Shown one piece after another: positions 26,403-36,366 of a stretch of 64,000 nt of DNA. The notes below the pieces were generated by a model. It ran no database searches, had not been told where the DNA came from, and saw only the letters and a list, made by a program, of their open reading frames with translations. Origin of the DNA: Nocardioides baculatus (GTDB lineage Bacteria; Actinomycetota; Actinomycetes; Propionibacteriales; Nocardioidaceae); contig NZ_JAERSG010000004.1 in the NCBI RefSeq assembly GCF_016735675.1, forward strand, positions 408,870 to 472,869, read 5' to 3'. Numbering within the stretch: the first letter of the stretch is position 1; each line of letters starts with the position of its first letter. A program made the position numbers and the translations under genes.

Positions 26403-27277
26403 AGCGAGTCCAGCGCTCCCGTCCGGCGCACGGCCGCGAGGTAGACGAGCATCGCGGCGACCGGGATCGTCGCCACGGCCGCGGCGAAGGGCAGGTTGTT
26501 GCCGGTGAGGAACGAGTCGTAGACGACGTTGCCGAGCATCTGGTTGGCGCCGCCGACGATCTTCACCGCGATGTAGTCGCCGAGGGTCAGGGAGAAGGTG
26601 AAGATCGATCCCGCGACCGCCGCGGGGAAGAGCACCGGCAGCACGACCCGCCTCATCGTGGTGGCCGTGCCGGCGCCGAGGTCGGCCGACGCCTCGATCA
26701 GCGAGCCCGGCAGCCGCTCCAGGCCGGCGTACATCGGCAGGATCATGTAGGGCAGCCAGAGGTAGGACAGCGTCAGCACGGTGGCCGCCAGGCCGTAGCC
26801 CGGCGAGATGCCGACCGAGTCGAGCGGGCCGCCGCTCGCGAACATCCCCCGCCACGCGTACGCCTTGACGAGGTACGACGCCCACAGCGGCGTCAGCACG
26901 GCGATGACCAGGATCCGCTGGAGGCGCGGGGAGGCGACCTTCGCCATGTAGAGGGCGACCGGGAACGCCAGCACGGCGTCGATGACGGTGACCGAGGCGG
27001 CGATCAGGAGCGTGCGGACCGTGATGGTCCGGTAGACGTCGAGGGTGAAGAGGTCGCGGTAGTTGTCGAGGTTCCAGATCCGCTCGATGTTGCCGCCGAA
27101 GGCGTCGACCGACCACAGCGAGGTGATGAACAGCGCCGCGAGCGAGCCGAGGTAGAGCACCCCGAGCCACAGCATCGGGGGGCCCAGCAGCAACCCGAGC
27201 CGGAGCCGGGGATGGCGGTGCAGCACTCCTGACCGGAGTGCCGCACCGCCCCCGGGCGGCGGGTGCTGCTGGGCCAC
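26399..27277 (-). CDS. ABC transporter permease, polyamine type (PotB-like)
   Basis: This 292-residue permease has about six helices and the EAA loop LIEASADLGAGTATTMRRVVLPVLFP. PotB-type proteins pair with PotC-type ones. It begins 3 nt after the binding-protein stop and overlaps the next permease by 4 nt, so all four transporter genes form one operon. Confidence 0.92.
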   Translation of the reverse strand: MAQQHPPPGGGAALRSGVLHRHPRLRLGLLLGPPMLWLGVLYLGSLAALFITSLWSVDAFGGNIERIWNLDNYRDLFTLDVYRTITVRTLLIAASVTVIDAVLAFPVALYMAKVASPRLQRILVIAVLTPLWASYLVKAYAWRGMFASGGPLDSVGISPGYGLAATVLTLSYLWLPYMILPMYAGLERLPGSLIEASADLGAGTATTMRRVVLPVLFPAAVAGSIFTFSLTLGDYIAVKIVGGANQMLGNVVYDSFLTGNNLPFAAAVATIPVAAMLVYLAAVRRTGALDSL

Positions 27278-27280
27278 GCG

Positions 27281-28504
27281 TCAGCCCTTGATCTCGGTCC
27301 AGGCCTGCGTCCAGTCCTGGTACGTCGTGCACTGCACGTCGGTGCGTCCGTCCAGGCACTGCTCGATCGGCGTCGTCCAGTAGTGGATCTTCTCGGCGTA
27401 GGCCTCGTCACCGGCGTGGTAGGACTCGCAGAACCCGTCGCTGGTGAGGTCGCACGCCTTCTGGTTGGCCGGCGCCTCGCCGAACCACTCCGCCACGGCC
27501 GCGTTGGCCTCCGGGCTGACGATGTGGTTCATCCACGCGTAGGCGCAGTTCGGGTGCTCGGTCTTCGAGCCCACCATCCAGGTGTCCGACCAGCCGGTGG
27601 ATCCCTCGTCGGGCAGGAACGCCTCGACCGTCGCACCCTCGGACTGCGCGAGGTTGGCGATCACCTGCCAGGTCGTGCCGATGACCGAGTCGCCGGTCTT
27701 GAAGGCCTGCGTCTCCTTCAGGTAGTCCGACCAGTACTCGCCGACGTGCTCGCGCTGCGCCTTGAGCAGGTCGACCGCAGCCGCCAGCTGGTCGGCGTCG
27801 AGGGCGTAGGGGTCCTCGATACCGAGGTCGGGCTGGGTGTTCATCAGGTAGAGCGCCGCGTCGGCGATGTAGATCGGCGAGTCGTACGACGTCACCTTCC
27901 CGCTGTAGGTGCCGGCGTCGTCGAAGACCGAGCTCCAGCTCGTGGGCGCGGGGTCGACCTCGTCGGTGTTGTACATCAGCAGGTTGGCGCCGTAGCCGTG
28001 CGGGACGCCGTACATCTGGCCGTCGACGGAGTTCCAGTCGCGGTCCTTGAGGAACGGCCACACGTCGGCGTAGTTGTCGATCAGGTCGGTGTTGACGGGT
28101 GCGACGTCACCGCCCGCGATCAGGCGCAGCGAGGCGTCGCCCGAGGCCGACACGACGTCGTACTGGCCCGTCTTCATCAGGCTGACCGCCTCGTCGGAGG
28201 TGCCGAAGTACTTCACCTCGACCTGGCAGCCCGTCTCCTCCTCGAACGGTGTCACCCAGTCGACGGACTTGTCGGTCGAGCCGTCCTCGGCGTAGCCGGG
28301 CCAGGCCAGCACGCTGAGCGATCCCTCGTTGTCCCCGAGCGACTCGGCCATCGGGATGTCGGGCGCGGTGAAGCCACCCTGCTCCTCCGAGCCCGCGGTG
28401 CCGCTGCCGCCCCCGTCGTCGTCGCCGCTCGACGTGCCGCAGCCGACCAGCGCCAGCGCGAGGACCGCGCCCGTCGCCACCCGGGCCATCGTTGATCTCC
28501 TCAT
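27281..28504 (-). CDS. Extracellular solute-binding lipoprotein, polyamine type (PotD-like)
   Basis: This 407-residue lipoprotein has a signal peptide ending in the lipobox LVGC (about Cys22), a glycine/aspartate-rich linker and a periplasmic-binding fold of the PotD/PotF class (LSVLAWPGYAE, VPHGYGANLLMYNTDEV). It would deliver the substrate to the two permeases. I take ATG 28504 (MRRSTMARV), which overlaps the ATPase stop by 4 nt. The polyamine specificity is inferred from family resemblance only. Confidence 0.9.
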   Translation of the reverse strand: MRRSTMARVATGAVLALALVGCGTSSGDDDGGGSGTAGSEEQGGFTAPDIPMAESLGDNEGSLSVLAWPGYAEDGSTDKSVDWVTPFEEETGCQVEVKYFGTSDEAVSLMKTGQYDVVSASGDASLRLIAGGDVAPVNTDLIDNYADVWPFLKDRDWNSVDGQMYGVPHGYGANLLMYNTDEVDPAPTSWSSVFDDAGTYSGKVTSYDSPIYIADAALYLMNTQPDLGIEDPYALDADQLAAAVDLLKAQREHVGEYWSDYLKETQAFKTGDSVIGTTWQVIANLAQSEGATVEAFLPDEGSTGWSDTWMVGSKTEHPNCAYAWMNHIVSPEANAAVAEWFGEAPANQKACDLTSDGFCESYHAGDEAYAEKIHYWTTPIEQCLDGRTDVQCTTYQDWTQAWTEIKG

Positions 28505-29547
28505 GACTCCTCCTTCTCGAGCTGTTGGTGCGGGCCGAGCTCGATGACGTGCTCGGGAGCCCATCCGACGGTGACCCGCTGACCTCGCAGGGCCATCGCC
28601 TCGTCGGTGGTGCCGCGCAGGTTCTGGCGCAGCACGGTGAGGGTCGGCCCGGCGTCGAGCTCGACCAGGTAGTGGTTGACCGACCCGAGGTAGACGACGT
28701 CCTGCACGACCCCCGGCGCCGTGGCGTCCCCGTCGCGCACGTCGTCGCCGAGGTGGATCTTCTCCGGCCGGATGCTGAACATGCCCGGGCGACCGACGAC
28801 GGTCTGCGCCGCACCTCCGTCCAGCAGGTTGGAGGTGCCGACGAACCCGGCGACGAACGGCGAGGTGGGGCTCTCGTAGAGGTCGGCGGGCGTGGCCACC
28901 TGCTCGATGCGCCCGTCGCGGAAGACCGCGATCCGGTCGCTCATCGTCAGGGCCTCCTCCTGGTCGTGCGTCACGAACACGAAGGTGATGCCGACCTCGC
29001 GCTGGATCTGCTTCAGCTCGAGCTGCATCGCGCGGCGCAGCTTGAGGTCGAGCGCCCCCAGCGGCTCGTCGAGCAGCAGCACCCTGGGTCGGTTGACCAG
29101 AGCGCGGGCCAGCGCGACGCGCTGGCGCTGCCCGCCGGAGAGCTGCGTCGGACGACGCGCGGCGAGGTCGCCGAGCTGGACGGAGTCGAGGGCGGCCATC
29201 GCCCTCTCGCGGCGCTCGGGACGCGGGACCTTCTTGACCCGCAGTCCGTACTCGACGTTGGCGAGCACGTCCATGTGCGGGAAGAGCGCATAGTCCTGGA
29301 AGACGGTGTTGACGTCGCGGGCGAACGGCGGGCGGCCGGTCACGTCCTGGCCGGCGAGGTGGACCGACCCGGAGGTCGGCTGCTCGAAGCCGGCGATCAT
29401 CCGGAGGACCGTCGTCTTGCCCGACCCGCTGGGGCCGAGCATCGAGAAGAACTCGCCGTCGCGGATCGTCAGGTCGACGCCGTCGACGGCCGTGACGTCA
29501 CCGAAGGACTTGCTCAGGCCGACGAGCTCGACGGCTGCTGTGCTCAA
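28501..29547 (-). CDS. ABC transporter ATPase, polyamine type (PotA-like)
   Basis: This 348-residue ATPase has Walker A GPSGSGKTT (about 39-47), a Q-loop in VFQDYALFPH, signature LSGGQRQRVALARAL, Walker B VLLLDEPLGALD and the H-loop VTHDQEEAL. A C-terminal TOBE domain (about 265-340) follows. It drives the four-gene importer and leads its operon. The start is TTG at 29547, supported by AGGGGGT about 5 nt upstream. PotA-like proteins also occur in iron(III) and thiamine importers, so the substrate is not certain. Confidence 0.9.
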   Translation of the reverse strand: MSTAAVELVGLSKSFGDVTAVDGVDLTIRDGEFFSMLGPSGSGKTTVLRMIAGFEQPTSGSVHLAGQDVTGRPPFARDVNTVFQDYALFPHMDVLANVEYGLRVKKVPRPERRERAMAALDSVQLGDLAARRPTQLSGGQRQRVALARALVNRPRVLLLDEPLGALDLKLRRAMQLELKQIQREVGITFVFVTHDQEEALTMSDRIAVFRDGRIEQVATPADLYESPTSPFVAGFVGTSNLLDGGAAQTVVGRPGMFSIRPEKIHLGDDVRDGDATAPGVVQDVVYLGSVNHYLVELDAGPTLTVLRQNLRGTTDEAMALRGQRVTVGWAPEHVIELGPHQQLEKEES

Positions 29548-29679
29548 GCGGGACCCCCTGCCGGACGGGCGACGGGACGGTGGAATGCGTGCTGCGCCTC
29601 ACGCTAGGGGACGGATCCCTTGGTGAGCACGCAAGGCAAGGTCACGATTCGGCAGAGGTCCAGACAGGTACGGGAACGA

Positions 29680-29713
29680 CAGCAGGGCCCCCGCCGGAGC
29701 GGGGGCCCTGCTG
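29680..29713 (-). terminator. Strong hairpin terminator after groEL
   Basis: A perfect 15-bp stem (29680-29694 with 29699-29713; CAGCAGGGCCCCCGC) closes a 4-nt CGGA loop, 34 nt downstream of the groEL stop. The strand downstream is not U-rich, as is common in actinobacterial terminators. Confidence 0.85.
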
Positions 29714-29747
29714 GTGGAGCTTGGTGGAGCTTGGTGGAGCTGGTGGA
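29713..29747. repeat. Short tandem repeat between groEL stop and terminator
   Basis: Four copies of GGTGGAGCTT-like units (GGTGGAGCTT twice, then GGTGGAGCT and GGTGGA) fill the gap between the groEL stop codon and its terminator. They look like replication-slippage copies and have no evident function. Confidence 0.75.
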
Positions 29748-31571
<1,824 letters not shown>

Positions 31572-31581
31572 CGACGATTCC

Positions 31582-31614
31582 CGGGGAGAGGCGCGCCGGG
31601 CGCGCCCCTCCCCG
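31582..31614 (-). terminator. Hairpin terminator of the tad-like genes
   Basis: CGGGGAGAGGCGCGC (31582-31596) pairs with 31600-31614 with one mismatch and a 3-nt loop. It lies 20 nt after the stop of the TadG-like gene and insulates the groEL promoter. Confidence 0.8.
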
Positions 31615-31634
31615 AGGGTCCGGGTGACCACTCG

Positions 31635-33119
31635 TCACGGCATCGCGATCAGCTTGATGCTCTCCGTCACCGCGTTGACGGCGGCAGCGAAGATCGGCCC
31701 GAGCTCCGAGCCGGTCGCGGCGCAGAAGTAGTAGTCACCGTCCCCGTTCTCCGCGACGCGTTCGGCGGTCGTCGAACAGTCCGACTCGGCCTTGCTCGGC
31801 GCCCCTCCCGGACCGGGGGACGCCGCCTGCGCCAGGTAGTCCCGCACCCACGGCGCACGGGGCGTGCGGCTCGAGCCCCCGGAGGTCACCGGCTTCTCGC
31901 ACGACGCGCTGTTGGCGTCACCGAAACCGATGACCAGCACCGTGATGTCGTTGTCCTTCGCGTAGCGCGACACCTGTGCGAAGTTGTCACAACCCCTCAC
32001 ACCGTTGCCGTTGCCGTAGAAGTTGCGATCCGCACCCAGGTCGCCGCTCGTGTCGAGACTGGTGGATCCGCTCGACAGCAGCTCGTCCGGCTGACCGTCG
32101 GTCTCGAAGATGATGACCTTCTTGGGCGTCCCGGGACGCTTGGGCAGCTGGCTCAGGTTGTTCGAGTCCTTGCCGAGCAGGTATCGAGCCGCGCCCTTCA
32201 TCGCGCCGGCGAGGTGCGTGCCGTACGAGCCGGTGCTCAGGTTGGCGACGGCACTGCTCGGGAGGCACTGCACGCCCTTGACCAGCGTGCTGGCCGTGTT
32301 GATCGGCGAGTCGCGGTTGGCCTTGTAGTCGTTCGAGAAGGGAACCGGGACCCAGGTACCGCCGGTGACGCCGTCGGACGACGTCGTCGCGGAGGTCGAG
32401 CACGACGACGTGGGCCTGCTCTTGTGGATGGCGCCGAAGGCGACGTAGTGCAGCGCCGGGTCCATCACGTTCAGGCTGGACACGATCGCAGCCTTCATCT
32501 CGTTGCGATGCGTGTCGGACATCGAGGTGGTCCGGTCGGCCATGATCACGATGTCCATCGGATTCGGCAAAGTCGTCCCGCAGGCACCCCTGCAGGCTGC
32601 GGACGAGACCGACCCGGTCGACCCCTTCTTGTGACCGATGATCGGCGCGAAGTCGAAGTCCACGTCCTTGGAGTCGGTCACCCGGACCGTGTTGCACCTC
32701 GCGGTGGTCGGGCACGGGATCGAGCAGATCGTGACACTGCAACGGACCGAGGCACCGGCGTACGACCCCGGGTCGCACGTGGCCGGGACCTGGTTCGAGG
32801 CCACCTGCCGCGAGGCGCCCGTCGAGGCCACCACGCAGAAGAGATCGACGTCCGGCGTCATCGCCGGGTCCTGCCGCTTGGCCATGGTGACCGCCCAGCT
32901 CCTGGCCGACGTCCCGCTCGCGGGCAGCTCGAAAGCCCCCGCGTGCGCTGCTGCGTCGACGTGGTCGTGGAGCCTCTGTCGCTCCATCGAGAGGGAGGCC
33001 ACGTCCACCGCCAGAGCGGCACACGCGAAGATCACGATCGCCAGCAGGCCGACGAGCACCGCGACGGCGCCTGTCTCGTCTCGATCACGACGAGCGGAGG
33101 CGCCTGCCCCGCGCTTCAC
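31635..33119 (-). CDS. TadG-like protein with VWA domain
   Basis: This 494-residue protein has an N-terminal TadE/TadG-like membrane segment (about 18-40, GAVAVLVGLLAIVIFACAALAVDV). A long extracellular part with several cysteines and a VWA fold follow: MIDAS ADRTTSMS, GTHLAGAMKGA, FETDGQPDEL. TadG proteins are minor components of Flp/Tad pilus systems. No tadA, tadB, tadC or flp genes are near, so this pair is either an orphan or served by a distant tad locus. It overlaps the preceding TadE-like gene by 4 nt. Confidence 0.85.
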   Translation of the reverse strand: MKRGAGASARRDRDETGAVAVLVGLLAIVIFACAALAVDVASLSMERQRLHDHVDAAAHAGAFELPASGTSARSWAVTMAKRQDPAMTPDVDLFCVVASTGASRQVASNQVPATCDPGSYAGASVRCSVTICSIPCPTTARCNTVRVTDSKDVDFDFAPIIGHKKGSTGSVSSAACRGACGTTLPNPMDIVIMADRTTSMSDTHRNEMKAAIVSSLNVMDPALHYVAFGAIHKSRPTSSCSTSATTSSDGVTGGTWVPVPFSNDYKANRDSPINTASTLVKGVQCLPSSAVANLSTGSYGTHLAGAMKGAARYLLGKDSNNLSQLPKRPGTPKKVIIFETDGQPDELLSSGSTSLDTSGDLGADRNFYGNGNGVRGCDNFAQVSRYAKDNDITVLVIGFGDANSASCEKPVTSGGSSRTPRAPWVRDYLAQAASPGPGGAPSKAESDCSTTAERVAENGDGDYYFCAATGSELGPIFAAAVNAVTESIKLIAMP

Positions 33120-33544
33120 TCGATCCTCATCTCACTGGTCTTGCTCAGCGTGAGCTGGGGCGAGATGAGCTTGCCGACCGGGGTCAACCAGCTGTGCTGG
33201 TAGGTCGCCGTCACGACGGCGATCCCCCCGGCGGTCCGACCGGTGTCCCAGGAGCCGCAGGACCCGCCCGTCGGCGTCTTGCACGACACGGTCACGCTGA
33301 CCTTGCCCTTGAGGTCGGCGAGGCGATCGTTCACGACCGTGGACACCTCGGCGGCGCTCGCACTGAGGCTTGCTGCCCGCACGCCCTCCCGGGCGGCATT
33401 GTTGAGCATGGTGTAGCGGTTGATCGCCAGACCGAAGTCGATCATCCCGAAGACCAAGGTCAACAAGATGGGGACGATCAAGGCGAACTCGACTGCTGCT
33501 GCCCCACGTTCATTCGGGCAGCGTTGACTACTTCTACCGACCAT
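33116..33544 (-). CDS. TadE-like pilus assembly protein
   Basis: This 142-residue protein has the TadE signature: a short basic N-terminus, ERGAAAVEFALIVPILLTLVFGMIDFG (about 12-38) with the prepilin-like Glu, and a small external domain with two cysteines. I take the ATG at 33544 since it puts the processing segment near the N-terminus. A TAGATT box at 33607-33602 is a plausible -10 for the two-gene operon. Confidence 0.88.
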   Translation of the reverse strand: MVGRSSQRCPNERGAAAVEFALIVPILLTLVFGMIDFGLAINRYTMLNNAAREGVRAASLSASAAEVSTVVNDRLADLKGKVSVTVSCKTPTGGSCGSWDTGRTAGGIAVVTATYQHSWLTPVGKLISPQLTLSKTSEMRIE

Positions 33545-33679
33545 GACAGACCGGCCTCTCTCCGCACACGTCCCCCCCGGGATCACTGCACGACATCGGA
33601 GAATCTACGAAAACATCCCGACCCACGACGGACGGTTTCGCTGACCATCGGGGTGCAGCGACGCCGCGACGGTAGCGTT

Positions 33680-33695
33680 GTGAGGGCGCCCTTAC
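33680..33695. promoter_or_regulatory. 16-bp near-perfect palindrome, unassigned
   Basis: GTGAGGGCGCCCTTAC is symmetric at 14 of 16 positions around GGGCGCCC. It lies between the ATP-grasp stop and the TadE promoter. It could be an operator for the TadE/TadG operon; no regulator is assigned. Confidence 0.35.
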
Positions 33696-33716
33696 CTCAT
33701 GGTCTAGAGGACTTCG

Positions 33717-34562
33717 TCAAGAAGGATTCAAAACGCGCGCGACCATGTCCGCGAACGGATAAGCGTTGTCGGGCGCCACGTCGAGGTAGAGGCCGGGCTC
33801 GATCAGCTCGAGCTCGCTGACCACCCAGCGCTCCTCCCACCAGAGCAGGTCGACGCGCCCGTAGTCGAGGCGTCGGCCGAACCGTCGGGCGGCCTCGGCG
33901 TCGGCCGCGAGTGCCACGTCGACGCAGGCGGGGTCGAGCGGCACCACGGTGGACGAGCCGCCGTACTCCTCGTGCACGCGCACCTCCTCGCCCACCGGCA
34001 CCTTGACCACCTGGCACACCGGGACGCCCTCGACGAGGAACACCGAGACCTCGCCGTGGGTGCGGATCGAGGCGACGAGGGGTTGTACGACGACCGCACC
34101 CGCCTCGACGTGCACCTCGGCCGCTGCCTGGTCGAGGCCGGCGCCCAGGACCGTGAGCCCCACCCCGCCGGCGCCGACGGCGGGCTTCACGACCGCGGTG
34201 CCGAGGTCGTCGACCGCCGCGACGAGCTGGGCCGCGCTCGTCACCCAGGCGGTCGGCACCGCGGGCACCTGGTGGAGGTCGAGGAGGTAGCGCTTGTCGT
34301 GGTTCCACGCGAAGACGTCGGCGCCGTTGAGCAGCCGCGACTGGTCCAGCGCGTGCGCCCAGTCGAGGAACTCGGCGGAGCGCTCGGTGTAGTCCCACGG
34401 TGAGCGTACGGCGACCAGCGAGGCTGCGGACCAGTCCACGTCCGGGTCGTCCCAGACCGCCCACCGCGCGTCGATCCCGCGCGCGACGAGGGCGGCATCG
34501 AGCGCGGCGGCGCCCGGCTCACCGGTCGGCAGGTCGCGACTGGTGACCAGGAGCACCGTCAT
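33717..34562 (-). CDS. ATP-grasp domain protein
   Basis: This 281-residue protein resembles RimK/glutathione-synthetase-type ATP-grasp ligases: TAVVKPAVGAGGVGLTVL is the glycine-rich lysine segment (about 122-139), VFLVEGVPVCQVVKV and YGRVDLLWWEERWVVSELELIEPGLYLD supply the metal-binding acidic residues. Such enzymes join a carboxylate to an amine through an acyl-phosphate. The ATG at 34562 overlaps the methyltransferase stop (ATGA), so the two are coupled. The substrate is unknown; homologues occur in peptide natural-product and cofactor pathways. Confidence 0.78.
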   Translation of the reverse strand: MTVLLVTSRDLPTGEPGAAALDAALVARGIDARWAVWDDPDVDWSAASLVAVRSPWDYTERSAEFLDWAHALDQSRLLNGADVFAWNHDKRYLLDLHQVPAVPTAWVTSAAQLVAAVDDLGTAVVKPAVGAGGVGLTVLGAGLDQAAAEVHVEAGAVVVQPLVASIRTHGEVSVFLVEGVPVCQVVKVPVGEEVRVHEEYGGSSTVVPLDPACVDVALAADAEAARRFGRRLDYGRVDLLWWEERWVVSELELIEPGLYLDVAPDNAYPFADMVARVLNPS

Positions 34563-35395
34563 GAGGTCGGCAGCTCCGACTTGCCGTAGAGCTCGTGGGC
34601 GACGTCGTCGCGGTTGGAGCCCTCGCGGTTGTCGCCCTTCTCGATGATCACGAGGTTGTGGTAGCAGTGCACCGCCCGCACCCACTGGTCGGTGTAGGTC
34701 GCCTCGTAGCCCTCGACGAGGAACTCCTCGTGGTTGAGGCCGTCGATGAGGTCCTTGACGAGGTCCATCGAGGTCCCCGGCGCGCGCGGGTCGATCTCGC
34801 CGCCCCACGCGGGCCAGTAGGACGTCTGGATGTCCTCGATGCAGTAGATGCCGCCGTCGGGCATCAACGGGAAGAGGATCCGGAACGACTCGCGGACGTG
34901 GGCCGGGATGTGGCTGCCGTCGTCGATGACGACCAGCGGCGCGCCCTGCTCCTCGATGATCTGCGCAAGGATATCGGGGTCGGTCTGGTCGCCGAGGTAG
35001 GTGTGGATGTGGCCCTTGGTCAGCCACGTCTTGTCCTCGATGTCGAGGCCGACGATGGTGGCCCGCGGGAAGAACCAGCGCCACATCTTCATCGAGGCGC
35101 CGCTCTTGCGCCGTTTCTTGTAGCCGCCGATGCCGAGCTCGAGCAGCGTGAACGAGTCCTTCCTCAGGTGCTGGAGGTGGCGCTCGTAGTGGGGGGTGTA
35201 GCGGTGGACGCCCCACTTGTCGGTGCGGAACTCGATGGCCAGCTCGGTCAGGTTGCTCGCGAGGAGCCGCTGCCGGCGCTCGGCCTTCGGGTCGGACGCA
35301 GCGGGCGGCTCGGGTGCGGGCGGGTCCTGCATCCGACCGGCCTTCTGGGCGGCTCTCTTGACGGCCTGGCCGGCTCGTCGAGCAGTCGTTCGCAC
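34559..35395 (-). CDS. SAM-dependent O-methyltransferase of the macrocin/MycE-like class
   Basis: This 278-residue protein contains the class I motif I LLELGIGGYKKRR, GLDIEDKTW, and the motif DDGSHIPAHVRESFRILFP resembling TylE/MycE-type sugar O-methyltransferases that act on macrolide deoxysugars or glycans. The DDGSH acids likely bind a divalent metal. The first 35 residues are basic and probably flexible. The GTG start lies 6 nt after a TAGGGT box that overlaps the SGNH stop, so the methyltransferase/ATP-grasp pair has its own promoter. Confidence 0.82.
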   Translation of the reverse strand: MRTTARRAGQAVKRAAQKAGRMQDPPAPEPPAASDPKAERRQRLLASNLTELAIEFRTDKWGVHRYTPHYERHLQHLRKDSFTLLELGIGGYKKRRKSGASMKMWRWFFPRATIVGLDIEDKTWLTKGHIHTYLGDQTDPDILAQIIEEQGAPLVVIDDGSHIPAHVRESFRILFPLMPDGGIYCIEDIQTSYWPAWGGEIDPRAPGTSMDLVKDLIDGLNHEEFLVEGYEATYTDQWVRAVHCYHNLVIIEKGDNREGSNRDDVAHELYGKSELPTS

Positions 35396-35407
35396 CCGGG
35401 AACCCTA
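35396..35407 (-). promoter_or_regulatory. Leaderless -10 element of the methyltransferase/ATP-grasp pair
   Basis: TAGGGT (35407-35402, minus strand) is followed by 6 nt and the GTG at 35395. Its first three bases are the stop codon of the SGNH hydrolase gene. Confidence 0.6.
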
Positions 35408-36241
35408 ACCCGAGCCGCCGACCCCGGGTGCGTGGTGCCCGAACGGCAGGTCCTGCACCACCCCCAGTGCCGCCAGCACCGACGGCAGCATCGCCTTCGC
35501 GGTCCGCTTGTAGCCGTGCGCGCTCGGGTGGAAGCGGTCGAGGCTGAACATCTCGTCGGGGTTGGTGATGAAGAACGGACCCACCACGTGGGCCAGCGAG
35601 ACGACGCGCGCGCCGTGCTCCAGCGCCGCCACGCGCTGCGCCTCGGCGAGCTGGCGCGAGGCCCGCGAGCCGAGCGCCCGCAACGGCTGCGGGACCGGGC
35701 GCAGTGCGCCGAGGTCCGGGCAGGTGCCGACGACCACCTCGGCGCCGCGGGCCCGGAGGTCGTCGACGGCCGCCGCGAGGTGGGCGACGGACTCGGCCAC
35801 CGGCACGCGATGGGTGACGTCGTTGCCGCCGACCACGATGACCGCGACGTCGGGTGCGTACGACGTCGGCAGCGACGCCAGCTGCGCGGCGAGCATGCTG
35901 CTCTCCGAGCCGACGACGGCCGCCGTCCGCAGGCGCACCGACCGACCCGCGCTCCGGGCAGTCCCACGGGCCAGCCGGCCGCCGAGCGTGTGCTTGGCCT
36001 TCTCCGCTCCGAGCCCCGCCGCGATCGAGTCGCCGAGCACGAGCAGGTCCATCGGGTCGCCGTACGCCTTCTTCCAGTGCCGGTCGGCCTCCGGCGCCTG
36101 CTCGCCCAGCGGCTTGCCGATCGCACGTCGCGCCTGCGCGGCCTGGCGCACGAGCAGCCCGCGGGCGCCGTACGCCGCGCCGGCCCCGATGCCGCCGACG
36201 ACCGTCACTGCCACGCCGGCCCGGGTCAGGTGCTTTCCCAC
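35405..36241 (-). CDS. SGNH/GDSL hydrolase with N-terminal membrane anchor
   Basis: This protein of about 278 residues has a hydrophobic N-terminal segment (VAVTVVGGIGAGAAYGARGLLV). The SGNH blocks follow in order: LVLGDSIAAGLGA with the nucleophile serine, a glycine block, VGGND with the asparagine, and LDRFHPS with the catalytic Asp/His pair. It is an esterase or acyl-hydrolase acting outside or at the membrane. The start is uncertain: GTG 36241 has a G-rich AAGGGGG close upstream, and GTG 36259 is an alternative. It stands head to head with the DUF2157 gene. Confidence 0.85.
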   Translation of the reverse strand: MGKHLTRAGVAVTVVGGIGAGAAYGARGLLVRQAAQARRAIGKPLGEQAPEADRHWKKAYGDPMDLLVLGDSIAAGLGAEKAKHTLGGRLARGTARSAGRSVRLRTAAVVGSESSMLAAQLASLPTSYAPDVAVIVVGGNDVTHRVPVAESVAHLAAAVDDLRARGAEVVVGTCPDLGALRPVPQPLRALGSRASRQLAEAQRVAALEHGARVVSLAHVVGPFFITNPDEMFSLDRFHPSAHGYKRTAKAMLPSVLAALGVVQDLPFGHHAPGVGGSG

Positions 36242-36366
36242 GCCCCCCTTCAACCACACCGAGGTGGACCGGCACCCAACCGCGGGCGACGGACGGCCCA
36301 ACAGGCCCCCCACAGATGGGTCCATGTACTCACGACACCGCGCACCCGCGAGGCCACGCTGGTGCC

